Origin: Acephala macrosclerotiorum
Lineage: Eukaryota > Ascomycota > Leotiomycetes > Helotiales > Mollisiaceae
DNA length: 64,000 nucleotides
Reading direction: 5' to 3'
Assembly (NCBI GenBank): GCA_014904845.1
Contig: MU119230.1
Location: 186,001 to 250,000, forward strand
Shown here: positions 22,911-36,197 of the stretch, piece by piece
Numbering within the stretch: the stretch's first letter is position 1
Layout: every line of letters begins with the position of its first letter
Made by a program: the position numbers and the translations under genes
The notes under the pieces: generated by a model
What the model was told of the DNA's origin: nothing
What the model saw: only the letters and a program-made list of their open reading frames with translations
Databases searched by the model: none

Positions 22911-25900
22911 ATGGCGGCGGAAAGTAATGGAAAGGCAGTTGAGCCGGGTCAGAAAGGGATGAATGGACATGCCACAGCTCCTAGAGCAAAGCTAGTGAAG
23001 AAGCAAAAAGGCTTCAGCATTGTCAGCACAATTTCCCGGTATGGTTGGTATATCATGAAGGTCGTCCTGAAACTAATTGAGAACTAGATTACTCACTTGG
23101 TACTCGATTATTACGATAGTATTCCGATGTCCTTCAACCATAAACCTCCTCACAGACTCTTCCCCGAAGATATGCAAACCATACTTCCAACTGCGGTCTG
23201 CTATAACCCCATATCTTGAGCCATACTACGATACATACGCTGCTTCATACGTTGATGCAGCACGACCATACTACGAGACACTCGACAAGAAAGTGGTTGG
23301 TCCCATCACAGTTATTAGCAAGAAATACGGCGCTCCTCGAGTGACACAGGCACAGACTTTCGGCCAAGCTCAATGGGAGAAGAATGTTCAACCAAAGATC
23401 TCGAAATACCAAGCTATACTCCAAAACCAATACGACCAGACACTCGGACCCCATGTCACCGCAGCCCTGTCCTCGGCCACCCCATACTACAACACTGCGA
23501 AAGGCAGTGCTCTACAAACATATTACGAACAGATTCTTCCTACCTATACTACAGTTCAGCCATACGCATTACAAGGATACGGCCTTGCCAGCGATTTCAT
23601 ACTCAACACTGCCATTCCATATTCTAAATGGGCGTGGACTACAGGTAATGTGTTCCTGGACAGGACTGTGTGGCCGAAATTGCGTATTATATACGGCGAA
23701 AACGTGGAACCGCAGCTCGTCAGAATTGGAGAGCGACTTGGAAGATACCGAGATGGAAAGAAGATTCAAGCAGTAGTCGAAGAAGTGGATAGGTTAGTGT
23801 CTCCGCCAAAATCCAGGCTTTCTACTAATCACTGCTACAGCTCTTCCTTAGCTTCTTCTGCCTCGCAAACCTTCTCATCCATGTCCTCGTCAATCGCCTC
23901 AGCGCACGAGACTACCATTCCCAAGACTAGCTCGGTTGAATCCACCACAACAGCCTCCGAACCCGCTGCTTCCATACCTCCATCAGAGAAAGAGATACGC
24001 GAAAATGCACAGAAAGTTGTCGCTCAAGATCTCAGAACGTGGCAGGAAAAGTTTGCAAAAGCTGCAGATGAGGGCTCAGATGATCTTGACGAACGGATAT
24101 CTGAGATCACGGATAGATTGATCCAAAACCAAGCTGAGAAAGTTGGCAAGGCACACATTATTGAGTTGGAGGAGACCATCAAGTCCAGCCTTACTTCTCT
24201 CAAAAGCAACATCATGTCAATCGTGAAAGATTCTACTGACAGTGAGGAGTCTGAGAACGCTCTTAATACTGCTGTCCGCAAGGCTGGTGTTGCCATAAAA
24301 GAGAAGGCTCAATCGGTGCGGTCTTGGAGACAAAATTACGACCTAGAGACCAATTCTCTCGTCAGCAAAGCTGCTATGGATACTTTGGAGATTCTTGATC
24401 ATATCCGTGATCTTGGCCTGCAAGAGATTGGCATGCGATGGGCTTGGATAGATGGTGTCACGCATAAGGATTGGGCCAAGTACCATCAGTTGAAGACCAA
24501 ATTCGACGAGTGGCGATACGACGTCGAAATAGTCGCTACTGGTCACCCCGGTCTTGAAAACGCACGTGCTGCTTCAGAGGAGATTGAGAGTCAGGCAATG
24601 TCGATAGCAGAGGATGCAGCAACTGAATTAGGACGCCTCAAAGAGACAGGACGTTGGAAGATCTCTGCCAAAGATGCCAGTGATGATTTCAGCACCAGAA
24701 TCATGCCACCACCAGCAGCTGTGGCAGGCCAAAAAGTTATGGATAAAGTTAGCGAGCTTAGTGAAGCTGTAGCTCCATCATCTCAAGGTACTATAGAGTC
24801 TGTGGCCTCTGTAGCTAGCTCATCCATGGCGGAAGGAATATCAGCCGCTTCCTCACTAGCCGCGTCCCAATTAGACAATGCTCAAAGACTAGCATCCACT
24901 GCCTCCGCCAGCGTTGTCGGCACCCCTCAGGGCAGCGTTGAAAGCATGGTTTCTGCTGGCAGTGCGAGTGTCAGCAGCGTTATTGACCAGGCATCAAGCT
25001 CCGTCATTAGCACCTCCCAAGGAACCATGGAGAGTGTTGCTTCCGTTGCCAGTGCTAGTGCAAGTAGCCTCTCTTCCAAAGCATCCTCGTCTGTCAGAGG
25101 CACGGAATCTGGTGTTGTAGAGAAGGCACCGGAAAGTGTAAGGTCAGCTGCTTCCGTCATTTCGGAATCAGCCTCGAGTCTCTCAGACGCAGCTAGCTCT
25201 TCTATATCATCCGGTAGCAACGAGGCATCAGATATCGCGTCAACAGCATGGAAATCGTTTAGCTCTGCGACATCGTCGATCGGAAGCTCTTTGGCAAGCA
25301 GTGCTTCAGACGCTTCAAGCTCCGTTAGCTCAGCGGCGTCAAGCGCGTCAAACACTGCATCAACAAAGGTCTGGGGTGGTGCAATGGCACAGCATGTCGA
25401 GGCTCGACAAATCATATTCGAAGATGTTATTAACGATTCCGACGACGAAAAGTTTAGCGAAAAACTCCAGAGTATGGCAAGCGAAGCCGGTGACAGATAT
25501 AGCGACATCACCAAAGCTGTCAGTGAGGCATTACTTGGGACCACAAGTACCGAAGACTTCCCCATGACGAAATTGGCTGCTGAGAAATATTCAAGCGCTC
25601 TGTCTGCCGCGAGTGTAGCTCTTTATGGCACGGAACAAGGCACTGGTGAGAGCGTATCAAGTGTCGTATCAAGCAGGTACAACGACGCTGTAGCAGCGTG
25701 AGTATTGTTTCAAGGAAATTGGCATATTTACTAACAAGAAATTTAGTGCAAGCTCCATCATATATGGAACGCCCACGCCTTCATATCAAGCCATTTTGCA
25801 GTCGGCGTCTTCAGTAGCTCAATCAAAGCTGTCAGAGGGTCTCAGCGCCGCCTCGGCTCAATTTGATAGCGCAAAGAGTTATGTTGGTGCCATGAACACT

Positions 25901-27377
25901 CCTCGTCTAGCAAAAGAGAAGCTCCTGGGACAGATGCAGGATCAATATTATGCTGGAATTGGAATGTAAGTCTCACCTCGAAGAAGTGTTCCGTTCCGTT
26001 CGTTTTTTGCTAACTCGAACATTCAGGGCACATGTTCGTTACACAGAATTTCTAGAAGCAGCATCTTCTGCCATCATGCCAACACAGACTCCTTTCCACC
26101 AAAGCCTTTATAACAAAGTCAGCGAGAACATTGTTGGAACATCGACTCATAGATTTCAGGCCGCCTTGAACACTGCTTCTGCGCATTACTCGAGCGCGAT
26201 GGCTGCTGCCTCATCACAATACGACGACCTGGTCGCTTCTATGCATAAAATCGGAGGCGAGGCAGGCAAAGATGCTGCGCCAACAAGTAGTCTAGCATCC
26301 CTAGCCTCCTCTCGGTACAATGAAGCGGTCGCAAAAGCCTCGTCGTCTTTTGAGAGCATCAACTCCGTCATCTCTCAGAAATTGGAGACCGGAGTTTCCG
26401 CTGCTTCCTCCGCAGTCATCGGTAGCGAAACGCCTTGGACTGAGTCCGTCGCATCCGCTGCTAGTGAAAACTGGGAAGCTCTCATCACCAAAGCAAGCAG
26501 CCAAATTTATGATGTACCCACTCCTTACTTCGTCACGCGGAGATTGCTCTCGGAAGCGAGAGAATATGCCGCCCAAGCTACTGATGGTGCGATTTCTCAA
26601 TACTCTGCAGTTCAATCTCTCATCAGCGAGTTGGTTTCTGGAAAGGAGCCTGACTTCACTGAGAGCGTCTACAGTCGGTTCAGTTCGGCATATTATACTG
26701 GAGCAGGCGAGATGGCATCATCAGCTTCGAGTTATGCGAGCGAGGCTTACGCATCTGCAAGCTCTGTTGTCAGCTCAGTGTTCACACCTCCGCCAACTCT
26801 CGAAGCGATCCTTGACTCCGCATCTTCAAGAGTCAATGACGCTGTGATCGCTGCCAGTGTTCAAGTTTACGGCACTGAGAAGGGCTCTTACGAAGAAGTT
26901 ACGTCCGCTGCCGCCTCTGCGTATAGTTCAGTGCAAAGTGTCGCTTCGGAGAAGATATACGGAACTAGCACAGGCTATGTGGAGGCTGCCCAAAGCTCGA
27001 TTTCCGATGCTGCTGCCTCAGCTCAAAGGGCTATATCAGAGGCCATTTACGGAACTCCTACCGGAACCTCTGAGAGCGCGACCAATGCCGCAGGCGAAGC
27101 TTACTCGACTGCTGCATCTGTCATTGGTGAACAATATTCCGCAGCCATCTCTAAGGTCAGCGAGGCGATCTACAGCCCAGAGAAGGGAGCAATTGAGAGT
27201 GCTCAATCACGACTGGCTGCCGCCGTTGAGAGTGCTCGTGCTAAGCTCTCCGAATTCGCAGCATCGGCTGGAGAGGGCGCCAGCGAAATGGTGAAGCAAG
27301 CCGGCGAAGGCGTCGAGGACTTCGCCAGCAGCGTTAGCAGCGCAATTTCTTCTGCCACTTCACACGACGAACTATGA
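22911..27377 (+). CDS. membrane-anchored Ser/Ala-rich repeat protein
   Basis: Five exons, 22911-23038, 23088-23792, 23841-25697, 25747-25965 and 26027-27377, give 1419 aa. The ATG at 22911 starts MAAESNGKAVEPGQKGMNGH. One hydrophobic segment, LLTWYSIITIVFRC, near residue 45 could anchor the protein in a membrane. A conserved Tyr/Pro-rich domain follows (ITPYLEPYYDTYAASYVDAA through about residue 275), ending VEPQLVRIGERLGRYRDGKK. A charged helical middle (about 330-560) precedes about 14 degenerate repeats, from about 590 to 1390, of the form (V/I)-Y-G-T-x-x-G-x-x-E-S-V-x-S-x-A with Ser/Ala-rich helices between. Similar fungal proteins are, as I recall, often labelled 'transcription factor hoxa13', but I see no homeodomain and that label should not be trusted. 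Function is unknown; a membrane-bound, helical, elongated protein is inferred. The second intron (48 bp) is in frame without a stop. Confidence 0.85.
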
Positions 27378-28626
27378 AGATGACGATAATCATGCGGACG
27401 CGGAGGACATGTAACACTAAAAACAGAGAATCAGCAAATGCATAGGAAGGAGGATGAGACGGAAAACAAACGAATACACGTGTATGATGTACATCTCTCA
27501 TTTGCAACGCCAGGGCGCAGTTATCCTCAGACGATTTTCCTTTTCTTCATTGCTTGTGAGCGGGTGGTTGGCTTTGATGGGTTGGTTGGTTTTCTTTACA
27601 GCTTTGGCGATATCCCCTCATGTATGTATGAATGCTTTACGAATGGATCATTTGATTCCTCGCCTTATTCTTGTCTTCTATTTTTATCTCAACGGGCGCG
27701 TCTTTCAGGTACTACTTCTCCGAAATCTGCTAAGTGGTGTGGACTCGTTGAATGGCTATTGTAAGGCTGGATTCTGCTGCTTTATCCACTAACATGTTCA
27801 AGAGGTCGTGGAACTTTGAACTTTCCAATCACGAACCTTTTTCGATTGTTATACAATACAATATGGGAAGTTTCCAACTTGCCCCTTTGCGTGCACTTTG
27901 ATCTGAAGTTTCCTGTTGCTAGCTACTCAATTTCTCCAGAGTTCTAAAGCAGTGAAGGTGCGCGGACAGAGTTCGCTGCACCTCTGGCATCCCTTTGTCC
28001 TTACTGGTCTGTTTGCTTGAAATCGTCGCGAAAATGGTCTTGTTTCAGCCAAAGTATGAGTCTCTATTTTATAGGGTCTCGGCTCTTTAAGTGGTCAAAA
28101 CCCTATGCCTCTATCCACTCCTTCTCTGAAGTATTGCCAATTCTTTAAAGGAGAGATTTTTTTCCTCCATAAATCAATACACTGCCTAGTGTATTTTCGA
28201 TTTCCTCTTTCGTCATTATACCCTCAAATCCCAGACATGGGGCACGCGTTATTGGTTCTCGACGGTGGCTAGTTGTGGATGCAATGCGGTCGGCGTGCAT
28301 AGCCTCTGCCCAATCATGGTCTGGTGGTGGCGCAGCCACACGTGATGGTATGCCTCTCGCTTGAAGCCTTCATAAGCGCCTGGCACCCTTCTCCAGATCT
28401 TCACCCCCTTCCAGACTTTTTATCCAGAATTTGACAACTCGTCCTGCCTGCCACCCTAAAAGGGTGTGTATGAGCAGGGGATACCCAAAACAGCGGTCAG
28501 CGATGTTCCCGCGCGAAGACAAATAGTCTTCGCGCATCAGCAATCTCGAGTGCGCCACGAAACCATGACTATAGTCTAGATCACAGGAACCCACCGCTCG
28601 AGTATGTCAGTCTCTCGCAACTCGAG
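27378..28626. other. intergenic
   Basis: This covers the 3' flank of the repeat-protein gene, then sequence without a recognisable gene. Minus-strand frames at 28145-28339 and 28370-28594 have mildly protein-like composition but no start, splice or domain support. Confidence 0.45.
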
Positions 28627-29323
28627 TTGAAGCCGAAGCCCAATTTCGTCGTTCAACGGCACTTCTGTCTCGACCCTGCTTGCTCTCCAATGAATGAAGC
28701 GCATGTTCATTCACTAGCCCGAAACAATACATCTTTCATCTCTGAGCACGATTCAATTGCTCTTTTGAATTCAGAATCTTCACCCGACACTTCCTTGGCA
28801 ATTTCTACTTCACCCTCTTCTGCTCCATTGACAACACAGTCCCCGGACTCCTCCCAATCAACGGACTATGCTCAGGCCCTCCGAGATCCTGTCCCCTCAC
28901 TGGATGCCGGCAATGTTCCAAAAATTGGCAACACTTCCAGTCGCAGAAGAAGGAACTCTCGTACCGTTCACTACCTCTCCAAACCCCAGCTATACCTGTG
29001 TATCTTGTGGACTGTCATTTCCACGCACCCACCTCCTCAAGCAAGGCAACCGTTTCCTGTCTTAGCACAATGCTAATGCATCTAGCAAACACCAGAAACG
29101 ACATCTCCGACCTCACAAGTGCGAGCTTGCAAATTGCAAATACCATACGAAAGGATTCGCACTTCGAAAGGACCTAGACCGTCATAGATTTGCCTGTCAC
29201 AATTCCCACCTTTCGGCCCCAGCGAGAAGACACCTCTGTCCCCATCACGACTCCCGCTATGCCGTCGAAGGCTTCACCAGAAAAGATAACTTCAATCGAC
29301 ACATCCGTAATGCGCATTCCTAA
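28627..29323 (+). CDS. C2H2 zinc-finger protein, possibly decayed
   Basis: The C-terminal half is clear. Finger 1 begins YTCVSCGLSFPRTHLL and is completed across a 45 bp GC-AG intron (29041-29085, branch TGCTAATGC) by NKHQKRH, giving C-x2-C-x12-H-x3-H. Finger 2 is KCELANCKYHTKGF to DLDRHRFACH. Finger 3 is HLCPHHDSRY to FNRHIRNAH, ending at the stop at 29321-29323. In finger 3 the second zinc Cys is Ser, so it probably does not fold normally. The N-terminal frame from 28627 (MKPKPNFVVQRHFC, then Ser/Thr-rich) is in another frame from finger 1, and I found no convincing intron joining them. The gene may be frameshifted, or the start may be near 28868. It resembles fungal nucleic-acid-binding finger proteins; the target is unknown. 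Confidence 0.5.
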
Positions 29324-30395
29324 TCCTCTTTCCCTTTCCTCTCGCCAAGGAGCACGCAATATAAGACGAAAGAACATGTTTCGCGACAACAACGAGCGTA
29401 GACAATCCCCTGGGGGGATTCTTGCAAGCAGGTCAGAGCAGGAGTCAACTGACTAGATTGGCAGACCAATTGGTGAAGAAGCCTTGTTTAGTACCCAATC
29501 AGCCGCCAATCTAGGTGGACTTCTACGCGGACCTATGAACTCTGATGCAGCACATGGATCGTTTTTCCTTTGTCATTTTCTTTTGTCTATCCTATACTCT
29601 AAAATACTTACGCTAAATGGTAATACTCTAAATCTCTCTGGTTGCCTGTTGCTAACGCGGCGAGCCGCGCCACTTTTTTGTTTTCCGCGTATTATTTTTC
29701 TGTTCTTTATGCGAGAAAGAAATGGTTAAGAAATGGCTGATTGCTCACCTGACCTCTCAGGACTTTCTGGCAGAGTCCTGAGAGGTGGCTAGGGAAGGAG
29801 CGTTTGACACGCTCTGTTCAGGATCGCCTTGCGCTCGCGAGCAAAGCGACTGGTCCCAACCCAAACACTGCTGGTCGAGTGTTTGCAGTTGCGATAGTGG
29901 TGGGTGGAGGATTAAGATTTGTTTGCCTTCTACCAAATACTGTTAAATACTGTTGCTGGCTGCAGTGTTTGGAAGTGGCCTGCAAAGACCCGCCGCTTCG
30001 GAAGGTACTAGGTCGTCCAGAAGATAACATGGTTTGATTGATCTGAGAACATGGGACAGAGTCCGAAGCGTTGGGCACTTTTGATCAATCGAAGTTTTGG
30101 GGGGGGGGATGAGGAGAGTGGGGTGGGGGCTTGGGGAAGATGTAGCTCATCTCAGTACATTCTCGTACATTACATGATCACAACGTCCGGTATTCGGTCC
30201 GAGTTGGCTTATGCAGTCTGCGAGAGCGCTTATTCTCTAACGGAGAGAGACGAGTTTGAGATGCTATGTTCTAGTTAACGACAATTAATAAATTACCAAC
30301 CCAAGCCAGGATTTCAATCTGCTTCCTTGTGGGCGAGGTAAGGTATTATTCATGTTGCACATCACAACACGCTTGGGTGACACCAAACTCGGCAA
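29324..30395. other. intergenic, nothing recognised
   Basis: No coding frame with domain content. A ten-base G run lies near 30100. No RNA gene or clear repeat was seen. Confidence 0.5.
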
Positions 30396-30955
30396 TCACA
30401 AATCGATCCTCTCCAACAACTTCCTCCCCTGCCCAGGCTCCCTTCCTTTCCCACTCCCCTTCTTCTCATAAGTCCCCTTCCCATTCTGATTCACAGTATC
30501 ATCCTTACACTCCGTAAATCCATTCTTCGTACTCCCATCATGCGTCAACACCGCACAGAAAATCGCAGAAGAGTAATCCGTAGCAATAGATCCAATCACG
30601 ACCCTGTCTGCGCCTGGAGATTCATCGTCCGTGTATGAGCCATCTTCGAGGATCAGGAATTCGAGGTAAGGCTTCTGTGCGTGGTCGAATTAGAACTTTT
30701 CGTAGTCGTTGTATGCGTGAGGATATTTGTCTCGGCCGAGGGTTTCCTTTTCTTTCGCGAGGTTTAGGGCTTGGGTGCAGGCTAAGTTGATTTGTGCTTT
30801 GTCGTAGGAGGTTTTGTTGTCGCAATTGCAGCCTGTGGGCTCGTAATCTTTATTTTGATGCTAGTTATTGATATCTACGGAGGAAGGTGATTGAGCTTAC
30901 AGATGGTTGCCATTGCTGTGGTGTGGGGGCAAAATGAAGCCAGAACAGTAAGAGA
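30396..30955 (-). pseudogene. secreted N1/T1-type ribonuclease pseudogene
   Basis: Read on the minus strand, a hydrophobic leader-like stretch (LTVLASFC) with no clear ATG precedes a probable intron (GTAAGC to CTAG). The mature part follows: GCNCDNKTSYDKAQINLAC, KYPHAYNDYEKF, an in-frame TAA, PYLEF, GADRVV, and FCAVLTHDGS. These blocks are the active-site blocks of guanyl-specific microbial ribonucleases: the Tyr-His pair, the Glu in the EF block, the Arg after Asp, and the His in LTH. The TAA lies just after EKF; if it was CAA, the change is CpA to TpA, the RIP context. With the stop and unclear start, the gene is probably dead. Fungal relatives are secreted enzymes, some used as effectors; no role can be assigned here. 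Confidence 0.7.
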
Positions 30956-33900
30956 GAAGGTTGGTCGAGCAAGAGGAGATAGTCTGGGGAGGTAATAGCA
31001 CTTATACCTACCTAGCTTGTTGCACAAAACATAAGCTAAGTGTTAGATTGCTGCCAGAAGAAGTAGCTCTCCGCAATCAATCGGTGCTAGAAGTAGCTGT
31101 GGAACATCTCTGCCATGGTTGGATACTCACTCCAAGGGGGCTGACGACGCTGATATCGCGATGCATTGACTAACCCCACAGCGTGCATGCTTCTGTCGAA
31201 AGCCGTTGATGCTGTCAAGTTCCGAGTGGTTGCTTATTGGACTGGGGAGGTGAAATCAAGCTTCAAGGAACTAAGATGGCGCTCGCGTCATGAAGCTTGC
31301 TGGTTGTGGGGTCGAGAGAACGAATGAAGCTGGGAACTTGAAACACGTTTTGCATGGATAAATTTGGATAAGGAGTGACGTCTGTACGCACTAGATTTTA
31401 GACTGAAGAGTCCCTTGCTAAGGTATGTTGTAACGTTGAGATTAAAAAGGAGTTCCGTCGTCAACAGTACCCCTCACCTACCCCTCCACGCGACATTCCT
31501 TAGGAAGGTGGCACAACCTCAGGAGAATTGGACGAACAAGCCGATATGGCAAGAAGAGAAAAAGACTGTTTTAAGACCTCTTTATTCTCTTGTGATGCGA
31601 TTATCGTGGGAATGGCGGCTGATGGCATTTGCGATATTGGCTCCCAAGTCTTTCAGCAAGGGAGTGTTCTGATACCCGGCAAACCGATGAAAGTTCAACA
31701 GTATTACACAAGTCTGATATAGACTTGCTATTGAGGTTCGTACTACCTTATAAGCAGCCGGATCGGTCATACCATGTTCAAGGCTCCAGAGATACGAGTA
31801 GCTGAGCAGTATATTTGACATTTTCGACCAAGTCGTAGAGAGATTCGTCCAAAGCACACTAAACAGGAATTATAATAGCACCGATATCCGATCAAACTTT
31901 GTGTCGATGGGACTATCCAAGCAAAGCACCATCTGTGAGTGATACTCAAGAGCAACTTCGGATGGAACAGAAGGTTTGTCCTCAAAATTATCCTTAACAA
32001 GCTGATATTTTCAGCGTTGCGGTACTATTGTCACTTGGGTATATCCAGTGATGCGTTTCTCAAAGCTCTATCTTGAGGCTGCTGAAAGATGGTAGTACAG
32101 GTCCTTTCCCTAAGGCAACACTTGGTCATCTGTACCACCTTTGAAATTCGGAATCGCTCGTGCATTTTACCTCTCCTTAGATTTTGCCCCCAGAAACCAC
32201 ATGCAACAACCAACTTAGCTCATAACCTGCAAGCGCCTTCACAAATGGCTAAGCATGGCTACGTGGAGAACCAACAAACGTGCATGTGTCACGTGACATA
32301 TTCAAAAACTTCCGTGACAAAAGCAATCTGCTACCTTTTCAGCTTTCCGAGACCTGTCAAACAAAGCTTGGTACCTCTATGACACCTATTTTCTCGCTAA
32401 AATCGGGGTAGGTGATTGACTTGGTCAGATGGTCATCTCGAGTCGTCAGACCTGTAGCCCCTTTTTAAGCGAGGAGGGCAAAGTCAACAAATCGTTTGCT
32501 GTTTAGCTTTGCCAGATATTGTCTAGGAGCGCACACAGGGAAGGCATAAAGGTTCATCTTGTCTAAGGTTGGGAAAGATAGCTATCGCTCTTCGATTTTA
32601 GCATGAAGAAGTTTGAATAGCTGAACTGCGCAAGCAGCACTTGTGAACGCACTATTCGGTGATTTCGAGAAAGGACGTTGGATGCTAGGGAGGCAAAAGG
32701 ACAGATTTCCCATAAATCCTTTGACCACGATCCATAGTGGTCTCTTGCCCCTTAGTCTAAATTGAAGCGCTGACTTTCAAGGCATTTGCAAATGGTACCC
32801 AAACACCAGACTGTAGGAGGAAATGCTGTGAACTCAAAGAAGTCAAAATTCTAAGAATTTGCAGCGCCCCATGAATCTTGCCAGAGTAGAGAAGGTGCAC
32901 AAATTGTATTGCACTCGCTGAGAAACATTTCGTTCAGCTCCGTCTCGGCTCGACAAGGTTTCTTGCCTTGGGAGGCGGTAAACAGTTGTCTCGTTCCTTA
33001 GCCCCAAGATACATCTGTCCTCCCTGAACGGCCATTTCTTGTTGTATATCTCGGCCAACGTGAATATTTCAAAGAATTGTATAATCAATATTAACACCCA
33101 AGCCATAGCTACGAAGCTTACGCAAGCTCTTCACACAATCATCAGGAACCACTAGGTCAAAAAGAAAAAAAAAAAAAAAAAAAAAGGGTAAGAGAGGCAG
33201 AGTCAATATCGTAGCCCGCTCGGAGGTGAAACGAAAGTGAAGTTTACCACGCACATGGCCATATGCTTCTCAATACAGCATCTAGAAACTGGCCATGGAC
33301 TGCAATCCACCCCAAGCTGCCAAGGTAATTGCAGATCAATTCGACGTGTCCTTCCCTCCTGCATCCCACACCTTCTAGTCAGATCCCGGGCTCAGTATCA
33401 AACCCCGAACCCCATTACTCTTCGTTATCATTCGGCTACTACAGACTTTTTTTTTCAGAAGATGTGGCGCAAACCCGACGTCAGTGGCATCGTGACACGA
33501 CGCCTCTCGCCGTTGAACGCCTAGACTTTGTGTAACCAGAACACCGGAAAAGTGACGAGATCGCCAAATTCGCGCTAAGAGGTGTCACGGTCGGATAGAA
33601 TTCCGGCTGTGGTGGATGCAGACCTGTGATACAGCCTCGGCATGCGTCTGCCGACCTTGCATAATTTAGGACCCGAGTTTCGAAGCGGATGCCCTTAATC
33701 CGGACACAATGAGGCGTCAAAGGCTGCATCTAGAACCGCATAACAGAGCCTCGCGCAATACAACACCACGTCATTGTGCGTATTCTTCAACGGTGCCGGT
33801 CGGACCCTGAGGTTTCTTTCAACCTCAAATGAAGGAAATTCTGTGAATGTGCAGGCAATTGAGGGCTTATTCATCGTTGTTGGGCTAGTCTCTTTTGGTA

Positions 33901-35573
33901 TCACCGAGTTTATTCTGTCCAATGATTGCATCTGAATTTGGCGCTTCGCAAAGAAGGTCAAGATAGCCTTTCAGCTGCTCCTGTGTAACTCCAAGACGAG
34001 GCTCGGATCTGGGATCCGGATAGTGGCGAGTCATGTCGCCGGAATGAGTTATGCCTCTTAAATCTTGTACATTACCGCTCAGGAAACAAGGACACCTGAT
34101 CGATAGCTTCAATCAGATACGCGGAAACCGCGTGGGAATTTGGAATATCATGTTTTGCTGCATTCGTACTTGTCTGCCACCAAACTTGTGCTTGATCTTC
34201 GAGAGTCTATTGTTCTAGACTCAACTTGATAACCACTTGGTATAAGTGTACACTCCACTTTCGGACTAGCTTGCTGTAGGACGAACCCTAAAGCGTGACG
34301 AAATGAGCATCACAGCTGTGAACGTTGAGTAATCATGTTTTGAAGCCATCGTGAGTTGATTTTCACTGGATGAATGAGACCCGGGCTACCATCAGCTTCA
34401 TTCTGTTTCGTCTTTCCCACCCCAATTTGTGAAGTAAAGGGTGTCGAACGTGTGTCATCTGACATGAAGATACGCAAATCACGTAAATCAGGAGTAATAG
34501 AACATAGTCTGAAAATTCGAGAACTTGACAACCGACCGAGACCTGCGAAGTTGACAAATAGCAATGCTTAATGTTAAAGGCACAAGTGTCTTTGCACAAG
34601 TACCTATGTTTGGAAGCCCGATGGCAGAGAAGTAGGGTGCTAAGAGTTTTGGCGAGGCTTGGCAATGTGCCCCTTTTCTTCAAGAATATTCAGGAAGCTT
34701 TTGTTCAGTCAGCGCAAAACCTAATCTCGAAGCATCGCCTCTTGAAAATGATGAGTATTTCGACATGTGCTTGTAATATATTTAAGATGGAGTGCATGGC
34801 GCAATGCAATATAGCCATCGAGTATGCTTTGTTCGGCGGCAAGCAAACATGAGAGTTCTGCCTATGATGCAGAGCCGGAAGTCCTGGCGAATGACGATGT
34901 CGGAAGAATCATAAGTCGGCTTACCACCTGGTACGTGGATACGGGCGATAGCACATAAGTTCGATGACCAATGTCAAGCGACGTGGTGTACGCAGAAAAG
35001 TGGATTTCGGAAGTCTCTCATAGTAGGTCAGAAATCCAATAGACTTGTTTTGAAATATGTCGTTAGACAGTTCCAGATATGTGAATCTTCTGCTTTAGGA
35101 GCTTATTTCCAGGTGAAGTAAAGCCATGATGCCAACATGCCACGTGAATTATGCAGTGGGCAAACTTTTCACAGGGCTAGACTGGGCGCTGGGGTGGTGA
35201 TCTTGGAACCCCCAAGGCCAGGACAACGGGCCAAACAGAATTTAGGGAAGGCAGGAGACCCAGAGCGCTAGAATTACCAGATATTTGGGTGCAGAAAATC
35301 AGACGAGAGTGGCAGACAGGAAGAGGTGGGCGTGTTCTAGAACATCCAGATTTGTTCAGGACACAGCCTTCTTCCGTTTCATTGCTTGGAATAAAAGAAA
35401 AGACGTGACTGCTGCCGTGGACAGCTGCTGTACGAGGGATGGCAGGCAATGATCTTCATTCTATTGAACTGTGAAAGGGCTTGATAGGACTGTTCATGAT
35501 CGTATTGACAGGATAATGGGTATGCCACTGTCATAGGCCACGAGTGACATCGCAGAATGCCCATGAGCCTTAC
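30956..35573. other. long gene-poor region
   Basis: About 4.6 kb with only short unsupported frames on both strands. A 24-base A run lies near 33160-33185. No transposon ends, RNA gene or domain-bearing frame was recognised. It may hold decayed repeats that I cannot see without a database. Confidence 0.45.
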
Positions 35574-35954
35574 TCAGTCTCTGCCTCTCCATTGCACGAC
35601 CCTGGCCGAATTCGGATATTGGAGCAGGCTCCTCTTGGCGCCACGAAATTCTCGTAGAACAACCACAACGAGAGAGCTTGAAGCGGTTCTAATGGCTTTT
35701 TGGCACATCAAGGCAAGCGCCATGTTGAAATCACATATTCGTAAACTTCGAGAGTCTCGTCTGAAGCAAAACTGTCTTGCATTTCCTCTTTGAAGCCTAG
35801 CAAGGTGTATTAGCGCCCACGGGAAGAAATCAGCGTCGGAGTCTGAGGGGTTTTGGTGATCGGTTGCTGCCCGTGGGAAATGTACTTCTTCTCGCGTCCA
35901 TCCCTTCTCATCTGCTGGTGCAGCCCATTCAAATCTCGGAAGTGTACCCTGCAT
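35574..35954 (-). other. possible exon of unknown protein
   Basis: The minus-strand frame from the ATG at 35954 begins MQGTLPRFEWAAPADEKGW and is polar and plausible for about 50 residues. Downstream, a different frame (GFKEEMQDSFASDETLEVYE, later KPLEPLQALSLWLFYENF) looks more coding than the first. I found no valid intron to join them. It may be a decayed gene or chance. Confidence 0.2.
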
Positions 35955-36197
35955 GAACGAATGAAAGCCACGTTTCGCAGAGTATTCGAGTGTTGTGTAT
36001 CCTCGTGGTATCTGGCCGCATCTTACAGTGTTTCAATGGAACCACTGAGGCCCTAGCCCGCCTAGCATGCCGCAATTACTTGCGCTCAAGTTGTGATAGC
36101 TCAGGAGGATCGTAAGAGCTGGACCATTTGATCATCTGCATGATCCCATTCCTCCGCAGCTCGGAACCCCAGCTTCGCTCACCCACCGCTGAGTGTC

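Noticed and set aside
24927..25565. 212-codon minus-strand frame
   Set aside because: Antisense of the Ser/Ala repeat region, where codon bias keeps the opposite strand open.
28145..28594. Two protein-like minus-strand frames
   Set aside because: Different frames, no start context and no intron joining them; too weak to call a gene.
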